64,000 nucleotides of DNA. Origin: an uncultured Clostridia bacterium. Its GTDB lineage: Bacteria > Bacillota > Clostridia > Christensenellales > Borkfalkiaceae. Each line of letters starts with the position of its first letter. The first letter of the stretch is position 1. The notes beneath the pieces were generated by a model. That model had not been told where the DNA came from, did not search any database, and was given only the letters and a program-made list of their open reading frames with translations. The position numbers were made by a program, and so were the translations under genes. Positions 44,636-55,947 of the stretch are shown piece after piece. The stretch covers positions 1 through 64,000 of the forward strand of contig CASDOP010000005.1 of the NCBI GenBank assembly GCA_949282385.1, given 5' to 3'.

Positions 44636-46711
44636 ATGGCAGAAAAAAGTTATAACGCAAACGATCTTAAAATTCTTGAAGGGCTGGAAGCCGTACGCGT
44701 CCGTCCGGGCATGTATATCGGCTCGACGGGCGTAAGGGGACTGCACCACATTCTTTGGGAAATAGTGGATAACTCTATTGACGAAGCGGCGAACGGATAT
44801 GCGGACGAAATAACGGTTACGCTTCATTCGGACGGTTCGGCTTCGGTAGAGGACAACGGCAGAGGCATGCCAACGGACATAAATACCAAAGCAAGAATGA
44901 GCGGCGTAGAACTTATTTTTACCAAACTTCACGCCGGCGGCAAGTTTGACAGCGAAAATTACGCTTTTTCGGGCGGTCTGCACGGCGTAGGCGCGTCTGT
45001 AACCAACGCTCTTTCGCAGTGGCTCGAGGTGGAAGTTTACCGCAAGACGGTCTATAAAATGCGCTTCGAAAGCCATTGGGACAAACAGCGTTCCAAGTGG
45101 ATGTGCGGCATACCCGTCGCTCCTTTGCAGGATACGGGCGAAAAGACGGCTAAAAAGGGTACTTTCGTCAGGTTCATGCCCGACAAAAATGTTTTTGAAA
45201 CGGTCGAATGGAATTACGATACCGTTTTAAAAAGACTTAAAGAACTAGCCTTTTTAAATAAAGGCGTAACGATAAATCTGCGCGACAAGCGCAAGCTCTT
45301 TCGCGAGGAGGAGGAAACGGGCGACGACGGCGAAACCGTCATTAAAAAAGTCCCGCTGCCCGAGAGGGAGGACGTAAGCTTCAGATTTGACGGCGGACTT
45401 GTAGACTTCGTCAAATACCTCACCGACGGCAAAACGGCGCTCTATTCCTCGCCCCTTTATTATTCGGATGTAAAGGAAATAAAGGTCAAGGGCGCGCCCG
45501 CAGGCAAAATTAAAATAGAATTCGCTCTCTGCCACACCAAGGACGATGACGAGAGCATGTATTCCTTCGTCAACAACATCTCTACGGTCGAGGGCGGCTA
45601 TCACGAAACGGGCTTTTACAACGGACTTTTAAAAGCGGTCAACGACTACGCCCGCGCCAACGGATTTTTAAAGGCTAAAGAGCCTTCGTTCGTATCGGAC
45701 GACGTCAAGGAAGGGCTTACGGCGGTACTCGCCGTCAAGATGAACAACGTCGAGTTCGAGGGGCAGACAAAGACCAAGCTCGGCAATCCCGAAGCCAAGC
45801 CTGCCGTAGAGCAGGCGGTAACCGAAGGGCTTACAGCGCTCATGAACACGCGCGGAAACAAGCCCGTGTTCGATGAGATGGCTAAAAAGGCTAAGTTCGC
45901 CGCCGACGACAGAATAAAGCACCGCGCCGAGCGCGACGTTGCTAAAGCTGCATCGGAAAACGACGGGCTCAACCTCGTCGGCAAACTTGCGGCTTGCTCG
46001 GGCAAAAATCCCGAACTCAACGAACTTTTCATAGTCGAGGGCGACTCGGCAGGCGGCACGGCGAAGCAGGCGAGGGTAAGGCAGTATCAGTCCATATTGC
46101 CCCTGCGCGGCAAGCCGCTGAACGTGCAGAAAAAGAGCGCGCTCCAGGCGTTGCAGAACGAGGAATTGAAGACGCTCGTCTCGGCGATAGGCGCAGGCTT
46201 CAACCGCTCTTTCGACGTCGAAAAGAGCAGATATAAAAAGGTTATAATTCTTTCCGATGCCGACCAGGACGGTCTGCACATACGCTGCATACTTTTAACT
46301 TTTTTCTTCAAATACATGCGCGACCTCGTCAAGGCGGGCTGCGTTTACATCGGCATGCCGCCCCTTTACAAGGTGTACAAGCGCGACCAGGTCGAGTACG
46401 CTTACGACGATAAGGAGCTGGACGAGGCGATAAAGAAAATAGGCAAAGGCTACCAGATACAGAGGTATAAAGGTCTGGGCGAAATGTCCGCCGAGCAGCT
46501 GTGGGATACAACTATGAACCCCGCAACGCGCAACCTCATACAGGTTACCATAGAAGATTCCGCCGCAGCCACGGAAGTTATCGAAATGCTCATGGGCGAC
46601 AAGGTCGAGGGCAGAAAGCAGTTCCTTTCGGAAAAAGCAAACTTCAACAAGGTTGACGGCTTTATCGAAAAAGTCAATTTCAAACAAGAGGAAAGGGGGG
46701 AAGATGACTGA
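44636..46711 (+). CDS. parE: Type II DNA topoisomerase subunit B (ParE/GyrB)
   Basis: 691 residues. GHKL ATPase with [17 protein letters not shown] and [15 protein letters not shown]; transducer Lys in the [10 protein letters not shown] loop; TOPRIM metal sites [12 protein letters not shown] and [13 protein letters not shown]-terminal [17 protein letters not shown]. It forms a heterotetramer with the A subunit that follows, with a 1-bp stop/start overlap. The locus is not near oriC-type genes (dnaA, recF), and the partner has a changed GyrA box. I therefore lean to topoisomerase IV (chromosome decatenation); QTKTKLGN is also seen in GyrB. Gene symbol tentative. Confidence 0.85.
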   Translation: MAEKSYNANDLKILEGLEAVRVRPGMYIGSTGVRGLHHILWEIVDNSIDEAANGYADEITVTLHSDGSASVEDNGRGMPTDINTKARMSGVELIFTKLHAGGKFDSENYAFSGGLHGVGASVTNALSQWLEVEVYRKTVYKMRFESHWDKQRSKWMCGIPVAPLQDTGEKTAKKGTFVRFMPDKNVFETVEWNYDTVLKRLKELAFLNKGVTINLRDKRKLFREEEETGDDGETVIKKVPLPEREDVSFRFDGGLVDFVKYLTDGKTALYSSPLYYSDVKEIKVKGAPAGKIKIEFALCHTKDDDESMYSFVNNISTVEGGYHETGFYNGLLKAVNDYARANGFLKAKEPSFVSDDVKEGLTAVLAVKMNNVEFEGQTKTKLGNPEAKPAVEQAVTEGLTALMNTRGNKPVFDEMAKKAKFAADDRIKHRAERDVAKAASENDGLNLVGKLAACSGKNPELNELFIVEGDSAGGTAKQARVRQYQSILPLRGKPLNVQKKSALQALQNEELKTLVSAIGAGFNRSFDVEKSRYKKVIILSDADQDGLHIRCILLTFFFKYMRDLVKAGCVYIGMPPLYKVYKRDQVEYAYDDKELDEAIKKIGKGYQIQRYKGLGEMSAEQLWDTTMNPATRNLIQVTIEDSAAATEVIEMLMGDKVEGRKQFLSEKANFNKVDGFIEKVNFKQEERGEDD

Positions 46712-49200
46712 TGGCTAAAAAGAATAACGACAGTTTTCAGACCGCCATTCCTCAGGGCAGCGTTTTCGTAACTCCCATCGAGGAGGTCATGCCCTCGGCG
46801 ATGCTGCCATATGCCGAGTTCGTAATACTCGACAGGGCGCTCCCGAGGGTGGAAGACGGACTTAAACCCGTTCAGAGGCGCATTCTCTACACCATGATGG
46901 AAATGGGGCTCACTCCCGACAAGCCTCACAAGAAATCGGCGAGGATAGTCGGCGACTGCATGGGCAAATACCATCCCCACGGCGACAGCTCGGTTTACGA
47001 CGCGATGGTAAGAATGGCGCAGGACTTCAACATGCGCATGCCCCTCGTCAACGGACACGGCAACTTCGGCTCGGTGGACGGCGACCCCGCCGCGGCAATG
47101 CGTTACACCGAAGCGAGGCTTGAGCCGCTCGCCCTCGAACTTTTAAGGGACATCGACAAGGAAACCGTGCCTTTTTCCTTCAACTTCGACGACAGCCTTT
47201 TAGAACCTGACATCCTCCCCGGCAGATTTCCCAATCTTTTGGTGAACGGCGCCAACGGCATAGCCGTGGGACTTGCCACAAATATTCCCACGCACAACCT
47301 TTCCGAAGTGGTAGAGGGTGCGTGCGCCATGATAGACCGCCCTAAAATTTCGCTTGAGGAGATGATGCGCATCATTCCCGGACCCGACTTCCCCACGGGC
47401 GGCTACATCATAGAAAACGAACTCGTTCAGGCATATAGGACGGGTAAAGGCAAAATAACGCTGCGCGCGAAGTATTCGGTAGAGCAGGGTGACAACGGCA
47501 AAAAGCTCATAGTTATAACCGAACTTCCCTACCAGACCAACAAGGCGGAGCTTCTGCGCAAAATCATGCTCATGCGCGAGGATAAAAAGGACATGCTCGC
47601 GGGCATAGCCGACATAGTGGACGAATCCGACCGCACGGGCATGCGCGCCGTAATCGTCTGCAAAAAGGATGCGGATGTAGACAGCATAATCGCATACCTG
47701 CTCAAATATACCGACCTCGAATGTACTTTCGGCATAAACATGGTAGCCATAGCGGGCGGCAAGCCCCAGCAGCTCGGACTTTTAGACGTTCTCAGATATT
47801 ACATCGACTACCAGCGCAAAGTAGTGGTGCGCAGAACAAAGTACGATCTGAAGCAGGCTGAAGCGCGCTGCCACATCTTGGAAGGACTTATCGTCGGCGT
47901 TCACAATATCGACGAGGTCGTGGAAATAATCAAAAAGGCGGACAGCACTCCCGACGCGAGGAGAAAGCTCATGGAGCGCTTCGCTCTGTCCGAAAAGCAG
48001 GCGCAGGCAATTCTCGATTTAAGGCTTGCGCGCCTCACCAAGCTCGAGGTAACAAAGCTCGAACAGGAACTTAAGGAGCTGCTCGAAAAAATAGAACTTT
48101 ACAAAGCCATACTCGCTTCCAAAGAGCGTCAGATGGGCATAGTCAAGCGCGAACTGCGCGAAATCAGGAACAAATATCCTTGCCCGAGGAAGAGCGTGAT
48201 AGTTGCCTCGGCGGACAAGATAAACGTTTACAGGCAGGACGTAAAGCGTCCTTCCACCGAATGGATAGCCGCAATTACCGCCGCGGACAATATCAAGTTC
48301 ATGCAGAAAATCGACTTCGACGGCAAGTTCGCAAAGCCGCTCGCGCAGACGACAAAGCAGGACGTAATGTACAGGCAGACGCTCGCCTGCAAGTCGGACG
48401 GCGTGCTTTTGGGCTTCACCAACTACGGCAACGCGGTAAGGCTTAACCTCGAACAGTTCGACGACGTCGAATTCCGCGCTGGCGGCATAAAACTCAAGTC
48501 GTTCTACGAGGGCGCTTTAAACGGCGAAAAGATAATAAAACTTTTCGACATAACCGCAGGCCTGCCCGATGGCGACGTGCTGTTCTTCACGCAACAGGGT
48601 ACGGTAAAGCGCAGCGAATGGTCTGAATACGGCGTAGGCAAGGGCGTGTTCCCCGCCATAAAGTTAAAGCCGGGCGACGAGGTGATAAACGTCGAAAACT
48701 ATGTCGAAGGCGACGAATTCACTACCATGATGTTCGTAACGCGGGGAGGTATTTGCCTCAACGCGGCTACGGAAGATATTCCCTGCCAGGGCAGAATTGC
48801 AACGGGCGTAAGGGGCATGCTCGTGGACGGCTCGGACAGCGTTATTTTCGCCATGCAGATGAACTGCGAGGGCGAGATTATAATAGTTACAGACAAAGGC
48901 GCGTTCAAGAGGGTGGTTTCCTCGTCGATAGAGGCGCTTTCGCGCGGCAGAAAGGGCGTCATGATAACCGACTCGCAGTCGTCCGTCGTGTTCGCCGATT
49001 ACGTAACGGTGCCGTATACTCTGGCGGTAATCAATGCGGACGCGACGGTAGCCGAGGTGCAGACGGAAGACATTCCCATAGAACCCCGTCAGACCAAGGG
49101 CAAAAAGCTCAAACGGAGCGACATAACCGAAATAAAGAAGGTCGTCGCGCTCAGGTATAAGACGGAATATCCCGACGGCAACATGCAGATTAAGTTTTAA
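46711..49200 (+). CDS. parC: Type II DNA topoisomerase subunit A (ParC/GyrA)
   Basis: 829 residues. The breakage-reunion domain contains [20 protein letters not shown], the catalytic Tyr in [10 protein letters not shown] (near residue 132) and [19 protein letters not shown]. Further features are the long coiled tower ([19 protein letters not shown]) and a C-terminal propeller from about 495 onward. The canonical GyrA box QRRGGKG is not found. Blade 1 has [11 protein letters not shown] instead and a late blade has SRGRKGVMI. Loss of the box removes negative supercoiling in known enzymes, which supports a ParC-like role. A GC hairpin (49224-49259) separates it from adenine deaminase. Confidence 0.85.
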   Translation: MAKKNNDSFQTAIPQGSVFVTPIEEVMPSAMLPYAEFVILDRALPRVEDGLKPVQRRILYTMMEMGLTPDKPHKKSARIVGDCMGKYHPHGDSSVYDAMVRMAQDFNMRMPLVNGHGNFGSVDGDPAAAMRYTEARLEPLALELLRDIDKETVPFSFNFDDSLLEPDILPGRFPNLLVNGANGIAVGLATNIPTHNLSEVVEGACAMIDRPKISLEEMMRIIPGPDFPTGGYIIENELVQAYRTGKGKITLRAKYSVEQGDNGKKLIVITELPYQTNKAELLRKIMLMREDKKDMLAGIADIVDESDRTGMRAVIVCKKDADVDSIIAYLLKYTDLECTFGINMVAIAGGKPQQLGLLDVLRYYIDYQRKVVVRRTKYDLKQAEARCHILEGLIVGVHNIDEVVEIIKKADSTPDARRKLMERFALSEKQAQAILDLRLARLTKLEVTKLEQELKELLEKIELYKAILASKERQMGIVKRELREIRNKYPCPRKSVIVASADKINVYRQDVKRPSTEWIAAITAADNIKFMQKIDFDGKFAKPLAQTTKQDVMYRQTLACKSDGVLLGFTNYGNAVRLNLEQFDDVEFRAGGIKLKSFYEGALNGEKIIKLFDITAGLPDGDVLFFTQQGTVKRSEWSEYGVGKGVFPAIKLKPGDEVINVENYVEGDEFTTMMFVTRGGICLNAATEDIPCQGRIATGVRGMLVDGSDSVIFAMQMNCEGEIIIVTDKGAFKRVVSSSIEALSRGRKGVMITDSQSSVVFADYVTVPYTLAVINADATVAEVQTEDIPIEPRQTKGKKLKRSDITEIKKVVALRYKTEYPDGNMQIKF

Positions 49201-49277
49201 AAGGCGAAAAATTCAAAGTTAAACGCCGCGCCGCGCGCCCGAACGCGCGCGGCGCGGCGACAAAAAGGAAAAAAATT

Positions 49278-50996
49278 ATGCTTGAAAAATACATCTCTGC
49301 CGCAGCGGGCAGAACCAAAGCGGACATAGTTTTGAAGAACGCGAAATACGTCAACGTATTCAACGGAAAAATCGAAAGCGGCGACATAGCAATCTGCGGC
49401 GACAGGGTAGTCGGCACGGGCAGCTATGAGGGCGTCAAGGAAATCGACGTAAGCGGAATGTACGTTCTTCCCGGTTATATAGACGGACACGTTCACATCG
49501 AAAGTTCTCAGCTTTCCCCCGAAGAGTTCGCTTCTCTCATCGTTCCCAGAGGCACTACGACAATAATCGCCGACCCTCACGAAATTACAAATGTCTGCGG
49601 CATGGCGGGCGTTGAATATATTGCAAAGGCTTCCGAGAATATTCCTCTCGACGTAAAAATTCAGTTGCCCTCGTGCGTACCCGCAACGCCCTTCGAAACG
49701 AGCGGCGCAACCCTTTCGGGCGACGATATAGCCGCACATATAGGCGATTCATGCGTGTTCGGTCTGGGCGAATTCATGAATTTCCCCGGCGTCGTAAACG
49801 CAGATGCGGACGTAGTCAAAAAGCTGGAGGCGGCTCATTCGACAGGCAAGATAATCGACGGACACGCGCCCGCGCTCAGCGGCGCGGCGCTCAACGCATA
49901 CCTCTGCGGCGGCATAACCACCGACCACGAGTGCGTCAACTGCGCCGAGATCGATGAAAAACTTTCCAAGGGCGTCTATGTTCATCTCCGCCACGGCTCG
50001 TCCACGCGCAACCTCGTGTCCAATTCCAAGGCGGTGAACGCGGCTAACATGCGCCGCTTCATCATGTGTACGGACGACAGACACGCCGCCGACCTCAAGG
50101 AAAAAGGACATATAGACGACGCTTTGAGAAAGGTGGTCGCAGGCGGGCTCGACCCCGTATGGGCGGTTACAATAGCAACTTTAAACGTTGCGGAGTGCTA
50201 TTCGCTCAAGTGGCGCGGCGCAATCGCTCCTTATTATTTTGCCGACCTCGTAGTCGTTGACAACCTCAAGGATTTCAACGCAAAATATGTGTTCAAGGAC
50301 GGCGCGCTCGTCGCCGAGGACGGCAAGCCGCTGTTCGATACTTCGGTGCGCTATCTCTCGCCCGACGTCCTCAATACCGTTCACGTAGACCCCCTCAGGG
50401 CGGACGATTTCATTCTCGCGCTCAAGGGCAAAAAGGCGAGGGTTATGACCATTCTTCCCGACAACGTCGTTACGGGCTGCGAGATATGCCAAATCGAGAG
50501 CAAAAACGGCGACGTCGCGCTCGAGGGTACTGACATTCTCAAGATGGCTGTCGTCGAGCGCCACAAGCATACCGGAAATATAGGCAAGGGGCTTTTGAAG
50601 GGTTACGGTCTCAAGGGAGGCGCGCTGGGCATTACCATTTCCCACGATTCGCACAACATAATTCTTCTCGGCGACGACAACGAGAGCATGGCAAAAGCTG
50701 CCAACCGCCTTGCCGAAATAGGCGGAGGCATGGTAGCCGTAAACGCAAAGACGGGCGAGGTGCATTCGCTCACGCTCGACATTGCGGGGCTTATGTCTTC
50801 GCGCGACGCAGAGAGTTTGCAGCGCGACAGCAAGCAGCTCATAGAAATTGCATACTCTATGGGCGTGGACAGACGGCACGAAGCGTTCATGTCGCTCGCG
50901 TTCCTCTCGCTCGCCGTCATTCCCGAACTCAAGCTGCTCGACACGGGACTTTTCGACGTTACAAAGTTTGCTTTCACGGACATAAACGCCGACTGA
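49278..50996 (+). CDS. ade: Adenine deaminase
   Basis: 572 residues, the usual length. Amidohydrolase that converts adenine to hypoxanthine. Seen are PGYIDGHVHIESSQLSPEEF (metal His pair), DPHEITNVCGMAG, FMNFPGVV, IDGHAPALSGAALNAYLCGG with GITTDHECV, and the C-terminal domain stretch GGALGITISHDSHNIILLGD. The metal ligands look complete. AAAAGGAAAAAAA precedes the ATG. Works with the purine permease at 4434 in salvage. Two GC-rich terminator hairpins follow. Confidence 0.95.
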   Translation: MLEKYISAAAGRTKADIVLKNAKYVNVFNGKIESGDIAICGDRVVGTGSYEGVKEIDVSGMYVLPGYIDGHVHIESSQLSPEEFASLIVPRGTTTIIADPHEITNVCGMAGVEYIAKASENIPLDVKIQLPSCVPATPFETSGATLSGDDIAAHIGDSCVFGLGEFMNFPGVVNADADVVKKLEAAHSTGKIIDGHAPALSGAALNAYLCGGITTDHECVNCAEIDEKLSKGVYVHLRHGSSTRNLVSNSKAVNAANMRRFIMCTDDRHAADLKEKGHIDDALRKVVAGGLDPVWAVTIATLNVAECYSLKWRGAIAPYYFADLVVVDNLKDFNAKYVFKDGALVAEDGKPLFDTSVRYLSPDVLNTVHVDPLRADDFILALKGKKARVMTILPDNVVTGCEICQIESKNGDVALEGTDILKMAVVERHKHTGNIGKGLLKGYGLKGGALGITISHDSHNIILLGDDNESMAKAANRLAEIGGGMVAVNAKTGEVHSLTLDIAGLMSSRDAESLQRDSKQLIEIAYSMGVDRRHEAFMSLAFLSLAVIPELKLLDTGLFDVTKFAFTDINAD

Positions 50997-51062
50997 TTAA
51001 GCCTGCCGCGCGGCAAGGCGTTCGCGAATGCTTTAAAAAAGCAACTAAAGGTCAAATTCAAT

Positions 51063-51165
51063 GCGCGCCCCGTCCGCCCAGCGGCGGACGGGGCGCGCGT
51101 TTTGCTTTATGAAGTCGCAATGCGGTCAAAAGCGGGCGGGCGGCGCGCCGCCCGCCCGCTTTTTG
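51063..51165 (+). terminator. Two consecutive GC-rich terminators
   Basis: 16-bp stem 51063-51078 with 51083-51098 followed by GTTTTG, then a perfect 30-bp palindrome at 51131-51160 followed by TTTT. Confidence 0.85.
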
Positions 51166-51207
51166 CTTGCAATTTACATTTTTTTGCAAAAAACTTAAAT
51201 AAACGCG

Positions 51208-51236
51208 TTTACATGGCGGTCAAAATATAGTACAAT
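51208..51236 (+). promoter_or_regulatory. secA promoter
   Basis: TTTACA 51208-51213, 17-bp spacer, TACAAT 51231-51236. Confidence 0.8.
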
Positions 51237-51298
51237 AATAAACGGACAAAAACGCACAACCGATGCGCGCACGCGCGCATTGCGCATAAAGGAAGGTT

Positions 51299-54226
51299 AT
51301 GGGACTTTTTAAATTCATGGCAAACGCCGACAGTCGCAGGGCGTTGAGAAAACTTAACAAGCAGGCGGAGCGCGTAGAAGCGCTCGAACCCAAGTACGCG
51401 GCAATGAGCGACGAAGAGCTTAAAGGTCAGACGGCTATACTCAAAAAGCGCCTTGCAGACGGCGAAACGCTGGACGATATTTTATACGACGCGTTTGCGG
51501 CGCTCAGAGAGGCGAGCTGGCGAGTTCTCAAAATGAAGCACTTCCACGTTCAGATAATCGGCGGCATCTGCCTTCATCAGGGACGTATCGCCGAGATGAG
51601 AACGGGCGAAGGCAAGACGCTCGTTTCCACGCTGCCCGCATACCTCAATGCGCTTACGGGCAAGGGCGTACACATAGTCACCGTCAACGATTACCTCGCG
51701 CGCCGCGACGCAGAGTGGATGGGCAAGGTGCATAAGTTCATGGGCTTGACCGTAGGCGTGGTCGTTCCCGGCATGGACGATAATCAGAAAAAGGAAGCCT
51801 ACAAGTGCGACATAATCTATGCAACCAACAACGAACTCGGCTTCGATTACCTCAGGGATAACCTCAAAACTTCCATTTCCGCAATGGTTCAGCGCGAGCT
51901 TAACTACTGCATAATCGACGAAATCGACAGCATTCTCATAGACGAAGCGCGTACCCCTCTCATCATTTCGGGCAAGGGCGGCGAAAGCTCGCAGCTCTAC
52001 GTCGACGTGGATAGATTTGTAAGAAACCTTCACGGCGGTTTCGACGATGACAAGAAAGCTGCCGAAATGCGCGTTCCCGTGCGCAAGAAGAAGGGTCAGA
52101 CGCTCACCGAGGAAGAGGAAGCCGTCAACAGCCAGCTCGAGGCAATCCGCCGCGACATGGAAAACTGGGACTACATCATCGACCGCAAGGATAAGTCCGT
52201 AACCATAACCGAAAAGGGCGCGGAAAAGGCAGAAAAATTCTTCGGCATAAAGAACCTCGGCGACATAGAAAACGCCGACCTCAACCACCACATACAGCAG
52301 GCGCTCAAGGCGCACGAACTCTTCGCCCGCGACGAAAACTACATCGTTACCGAGGACGGCGAGATTATGATAGTCGACGAATTCACCGGTCGTCTTATGG
52401 TCGGCAGGCGCTATTCGGACGGACTTCACCAGGCTATAGAGGCGAAGGAAAGGGTAAAGATAAGGGAAGAAAACAAAACTCACGCAACCGTTACCTTCCA
52501 GAACTATTTCCGCCTTTACAACAAGCTTTCGGGCATGACGGGTACGGCAAAGACGGAGGAAGCGGAATTCCGTACCATATACTCCCTCGACGTAGTGTGC
52601 ATTCCCACAAACAATCCCGTTCAGCGTATAGACTATCCCGATAAGATATTCTCCACCGTCGAAGGTAAAAAGAAAGCCATCGTCGAAGAGGTCATCGAAC
52701 GCCACGAAAAAGGTCAGCCCATCTTAATCGGTACAGTAACCGTAGACAAGTCGGAAGAAATTTCCAGGCTGCTCCGCCGCAACGGCATAAAGCATAACAT
52801 CCTCAACGCAAAGAACCACGCGCGCGAGGCGGAAATCGTCGCGCAGGCGGGCAGGTTCGGCGCGGTTACAATAGCAACCAACATGGCAGGTCGAGGCACG
52901 GATATTCTGCTCGGCGGCAACCCCGAATACCTCGCCAAAAAGCGCATGAGGGAAGAGGGCTACGACCACGACATGATAGAAGTCGCAATCTCCTACGCCG
53001 ACAGGGAATTCACCGAAGAAGAGACCGCCGCGAGAAACAGATACGACGAACTTTACAAAATGTATAAAGCCGAAACGGACGCCGAAAAGAAAAAGGTGCT
53101 CGAAGCGGGCGGTCTGTGCATAATAGGTACCGAACGCCACGAGTCCCGCCGCATAGACAACCAGCTGCGCGGACGTGCGGGACGTCAGGGCGACCCCGGC
53201 GCTTCGGTGTTCTTCATCTCGCTCGAAGACGACCTTGCGAAGCGTTTCTGCGGCGAAAAGGTCAAGGCGCTCTATTCCTCGCTCATTGACGAGGACGAAT
53301 GCCTTCAGTCGCGCCTGCTTTCGCGCTCTATCGAAAACGCGCAGATGGCAATCGAGGGCAGAAACTTCGGCGCAAGAAAGCATACCCTTCAGTACGACGA
53401 AGTGATGAACGAACAGCGTAAGCTTATCTATTCCGAAAGACTTAACGTGCTTCGCGGCGGCGACGTGCATGAGCAGATGCTCAAGTATATTCCCGATTAC
53501 GTCGGAAAAGTCGTTTCCGAAACGGTCAATACCGACGCAATGCCTGAAAAATGGGACGAGGAGGCTCTCAACGCCGCCCTTCAGCAGAAGGTTTACCCCG
53601 AAGAATGTACTTTCGTCATCACGCGCGAAATGCTCGAAAGATGGGACTACGAGTACGCTATAGAAAAGATTTCCAAGGAAGTTCAGAAAGCTTACGACCA
53701 GAAGATTGAAAATATATCCAAAGAAACGCGCGGTCAGGTCGATTACAGACAGATTGAGCGCAACGAACTCCTCCGTGCGGTAGACAGAAACTGGATAGAC
53801 CACATCGACGCGATGGATCAGCTCCGCAAGGGCATAGGACTGCGCGGTTATGCACAGCAGGACCCCGTTATCGCATACAAGCAGGAAGGACACGAAATGT
53901 TTGAAGAGATGATAGAACGCATTCAGACGACTACCATTTCCCGCCTGCTCAAGGGCAAGATAGTGCGCGTTCAGCCCGCGCCCAGACACATACCCGTCCG
54001 TTCGCCCCAGCCTTCCGCGTCTCAGTCCGCCACGGCAACGGCTCAGCCTGCTCCTGCAGCAGCTCAGTCCGCACCTCAGCCCGCTGCGGCTGCAAATGCG
54101 CCTGTCGCGCAGCCTCCCGTGGCGCCCCTCAACGCAAAGGCAATGCCTTTCGGCTCGCCCGATGCAGAGGGAAATTTCGTTCCCAAGGAGCTTAAAATTC
54201 ACAGACCCAAAAAGCAGGACAAATAA
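51299..54226 (+). CDS. secA: Preprotein translocase ATPase SecA
   Basis: 975 residues, longer than B. subtilis SecA (841), mainly through an insertion in the region 245-300 and the tail. It drives secretion through SecYEG. Motifs are MRTGEGKTLVSTLPAYLNAL (Walker A), YCIIDEIDSILIDEARTPLI (DEAD box and preprotein binding start), GMTGTAKTEE, TNMAGRGTDILLGGN and GRAGRQGDPGAS. The C-terminal cysteine-rich zinc motif that binds SecB is missing; instead there is an Ala/Gln/Pro-rich tail ending RPKKQDK. AAGGAAGG lies before ATG. prfB follows after 21 bases. Confidence 0.96.
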   Translation: MGLFKFMANADSRRALRKLNKQAERVEALEPKYAAMSDEELKGQTAILKKRLADGETLDDILYDAFAALREASWRVLKMKHFHVQIIGGICLHQGRIAEMRTGEGKTLVSTLPAYLNALTGKGVHIVTVNDYLARRDAEWMGKVHKFMGLTVGVVVPGMDDNQKKEAYKCDIIYATNNELGFDYLRDNLKTSISAMVQRELNYCIIDEIDSILIDEARTPLIISGKGGESSQLYVDVDRFVRNLHGGFDDDKKAAEMRVPVRKKKGQTLTEEEEAVNSQLEAIRRDMENWDYIIDRKDKSVTITEKGAEKAEKFFGIKNLGDIENADLNHHIQQALKAHELFARDENYIVTEDGEIMIVDEFTGRLMVGRRYSDGLHQAIEAKERVKIREENKTHATVTFQNYFRLYNKLSGMTGTAKTEEAEFRTIYSLDVVCIPTNNPVQRIDYPDKIFSTVEGKKKAIVEEVIERHEKGQPILIGTVTVDKSEEISRLLRRNGIKHNILNAKNHAREAEIVAQAGRFGAVTIATNMAGRGTDILLGGNPEYLAKKRMREEGYDHDMIEVAISYADREFTEEETAARNRYDELYKMYKAETDAEKKKVLEAGGLCIIGTERHESRRIDNQLRGRAGRQGDPGASVFFISLEDDLAKRFCGEKVKALYSSLIDEDECLQSRLLSRSIENAQMAIEGRNFGARKHTLQYDEVMNEQRKLIYSERLNVLRGGDVHEQMLKYIPDYVGKVVSETVNTDAMPEKWDEEALNAALQQKVYPEECTFVITREMLERWDYEYAIEKISKEVQKAYDQKIENISKETRGQVDYRQIERNELLRAVDRNWIDHIDAMDQLRKGIGLRGYAQQDPVIAYKQEGHEMFEEMIERIQTTTISRLLKGKIVRVQPAPRHIPVRSPQPSASQSATATAQPAPAAAQSAPQPAAAANAPVAQPPVAPLNAKAMPFGSPDAEGNFVPKELKIHRPKKQDK

Positions 54227-54247
54227 TTCATTTGACGGAAATTTATA

Positions 54248-55348
54248 ATGTTTAAAGCAGACGATTACAGATTAAGATTAAAGGCGCTGCAGGACACTCT
54301 GGCAGAGGCAAAATACGCCCTCGACATCGACAATCTCGACGGAAAACTTTCAGAGCTGAAAGCCGAACAGGAACAGCCCGAAGTATGGCAGGACCTTGAA
54401 AGGTCGAAAAAGGTCGGAAGGGAAATTTCGGCTATAGAGAGCAAGATGGCGGCATATAAAAAGGGTTACGATGCAATCGAGGAGGCGATGACTTTCATCG
54501 ACCTCATCGAGGAAGCGGACGACGAAAGCCTAATACCCGAGCTTGAAACCATGATAAAAGCCGCCGAAGACGATATAGAAGACATGCGCATACGCGCGCT
54601 ATTGAAGGGCAAGTACGACGCAAACAACGCAATGCTCAACCTTCACGCGGGCGCGGGCGGAACAGAGGCTTGCGACTGGACGCAGATGCTTTACAGAATG
54701 TATTGCCGTTATTGCGAAAGTCAGGGCTTTAAGGTAACCGAACTCGACCTCGAAAACGGCGACGAAGCGGGCATAAAGTCGGTTTCGTTCAAGGTTGAAG
54801 GGGAAAACGCCTACGGCTTTTTAAAGGCGGAAAAAGGCGTTCACAGGCTTGTGCGCATATCGCCTTTCGATGCGAACAAGCGCAGACATACATCCTTTGC
54901 CTCGCTCGAAGTAATGCCCGAAGTAGACGACGAGGGCGAAGTTCAGATACGCGACGAAGATATAAGAATAGACGTCTATCGTTCGTCGGGCGCGGGCGGA
55001 CAGAAAGTCAACAAGACCGAAACCGCTATAAGAATTACCCACTTTCCCACGGGCATAGTCGTAACCTGCCAGAACGAGCGCAGTCAGCTCCAGAACAAGG
55101 AAATGGCGTTCAAATACCTTCGCGCAAAGCTGGTTGAAAGACAGATTGCCGAAAGGGAAGCGGCGGACGCCGAACTTAAAGGCGAAATAAAGAAAATCGA
55201 ATGGGGCAGCCAGATACGCTCGTACGTGTTCTGCCCTTACACCCTGGTAAAAGACCACCGCACGGGCTATGAAAACACTAATATTCAGGCAGTCATGGAC
55301 GGCGATATACAGGGCTTTATAATTGACTATCTTAAAAAGACCGTATGA
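54248..55348 (+). CDS. prfB: Peptide chain release factor 2
   Basis: 366 residues, full length in one frame. It recognises UGA/UAA stop codons: the SPF tripeptide is in LVRISPFDANKRRHTSF, and the catalytic GGQ in SSGAGGQKVNKTETAIR near residue 250. Most bacterial prfB genes carry a programmed +1 frameshift (CUU UGA C) near codon 25. Here the corresponding place reads GCC CTC GAC (ALD near residue 26) with no in-frame stop, so autoregulation by frameshifting has been lost. No clear ribosome site, and it follows secA closely, so it may be read from the secA transcript. Confidence 0.95.
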   Translation: MFKADDYRLRLKALQDTLAEAKYALDIDNLDGKLSELKAEQEQPEVWQDLERSKKVGREISAIESKMAAYKKGYDAIEEAMTFIDLIEEADDESLIPELETMIKAAEDDIEDMRIRALLKGKYDANNAMLNLHAGAGGTEACDWTQMLYRMYCRYCESQGFKVTELDLENGDEAGIKSVSFKVEGENAYGFLKAEKGVHRLVRISPFDANKRRHTSFASLEVMPEVDDEGEVQIRDEDIRIDVYRSSGAGGQKVNKTETAIRITHFPTGIVVTCQNERSQLQNKEMAFKYLRAKLVERQIAEREAADAELKGEIKKIEWGSQIRSYVFCPYTLVKDHRTGYENTNIQAVMDGDIQGFIIDYLKKTV

Positions 55349-55367
55349 TACGGGAGGAGATAAAATT

Positions 55368-55892
55368 ATGTCGAATAACGTCAACACGCAACCCGAACAG
55401 ATCGAAGTTGTTTCGATGCAGGAAGCAGCGGAAGAATTTGGCAAAAGACTTGTAAAACTTTACGGCGCGGAATACTTCGTTCGCGAAGGAAAACATCTGC
55501 GCGAACACCTCGTGGAGGTAGGCGTGGAAGCTGGCGCATGTCTTGAGAGCATTGCTCGCCTCAGCGACAAAAAAGCAAAAATCGATGCGGCTAACAGAGC
55601 TATAACCCTCTTCAGCTCGGTGGAATATACCGTAAACGTCATGTACATGCTTGCGCTCTACACAAAAAAGCAGGTTGCGCCCGTAATCAGCTATTGCAAG
55701 GCGGTAATAAACGCGCTTGCAGAACTCATGTCAACCGTTCCCGAAGCTCGCAAGGTAATAAAGGTAAAGAACCCTATAAGCGTTACGGGCGCGGACGAAG
55801 AAAATGTCAGCCTGTCGTTTGGCAAGTACATATCCTCAACCGAAAAAACCTCAACGGACGGCATGGCAGACGGTCTGGACGACGTAATCTGA
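55368..55892 (+). CDS. Small helical protein, four-helix-bundle-like
   Basis: 174 residues from ATG 55368 (GGGAGGAG upstream); the open frame begins earlier but without a site. Mostly amphipathic helices (SMQEAAEEFGKRLVKLYGAE; REHLVEVGVEAGACLESIAR; SVEYTVNVMYMLALYTKKQV), with a polar Ser/Thr tail. The spacing resembles the four-helix-bundle (S23/23S-IVP-like) proteins, but key residues are not certain. It lies 19 bases after prfB and 55 bases before tsaD, hence probably in the same operon. Function unknown. Confidence 0.6.
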   Translation: MSNNVNTQPEQIEVVSMQEAAEEFGKRLVKLYGAEYFVREGKHLREHLVEVGVEAGACLESIARLSDKKAKIDAANRAITLFSSVEYTVNVMYMLALYTKKQVAPVISYCKAVINALAELMSTVPEARKVIKVKNPISVTGADEENVSLSFGKYISSTEKTSTDGMADGLDDVI

Positions 55893-55947
55893 TAATTGAA
55901 CAAACAACCCTGCAAGCGGCGCAAAAACTTGCGCCGCCGGTATAACT

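Noticed and set aside
51482..54202. Long minus-strand ORFs over secA
   Set aside because: Antisense shadows of a conserved gene, caused by codon bias.
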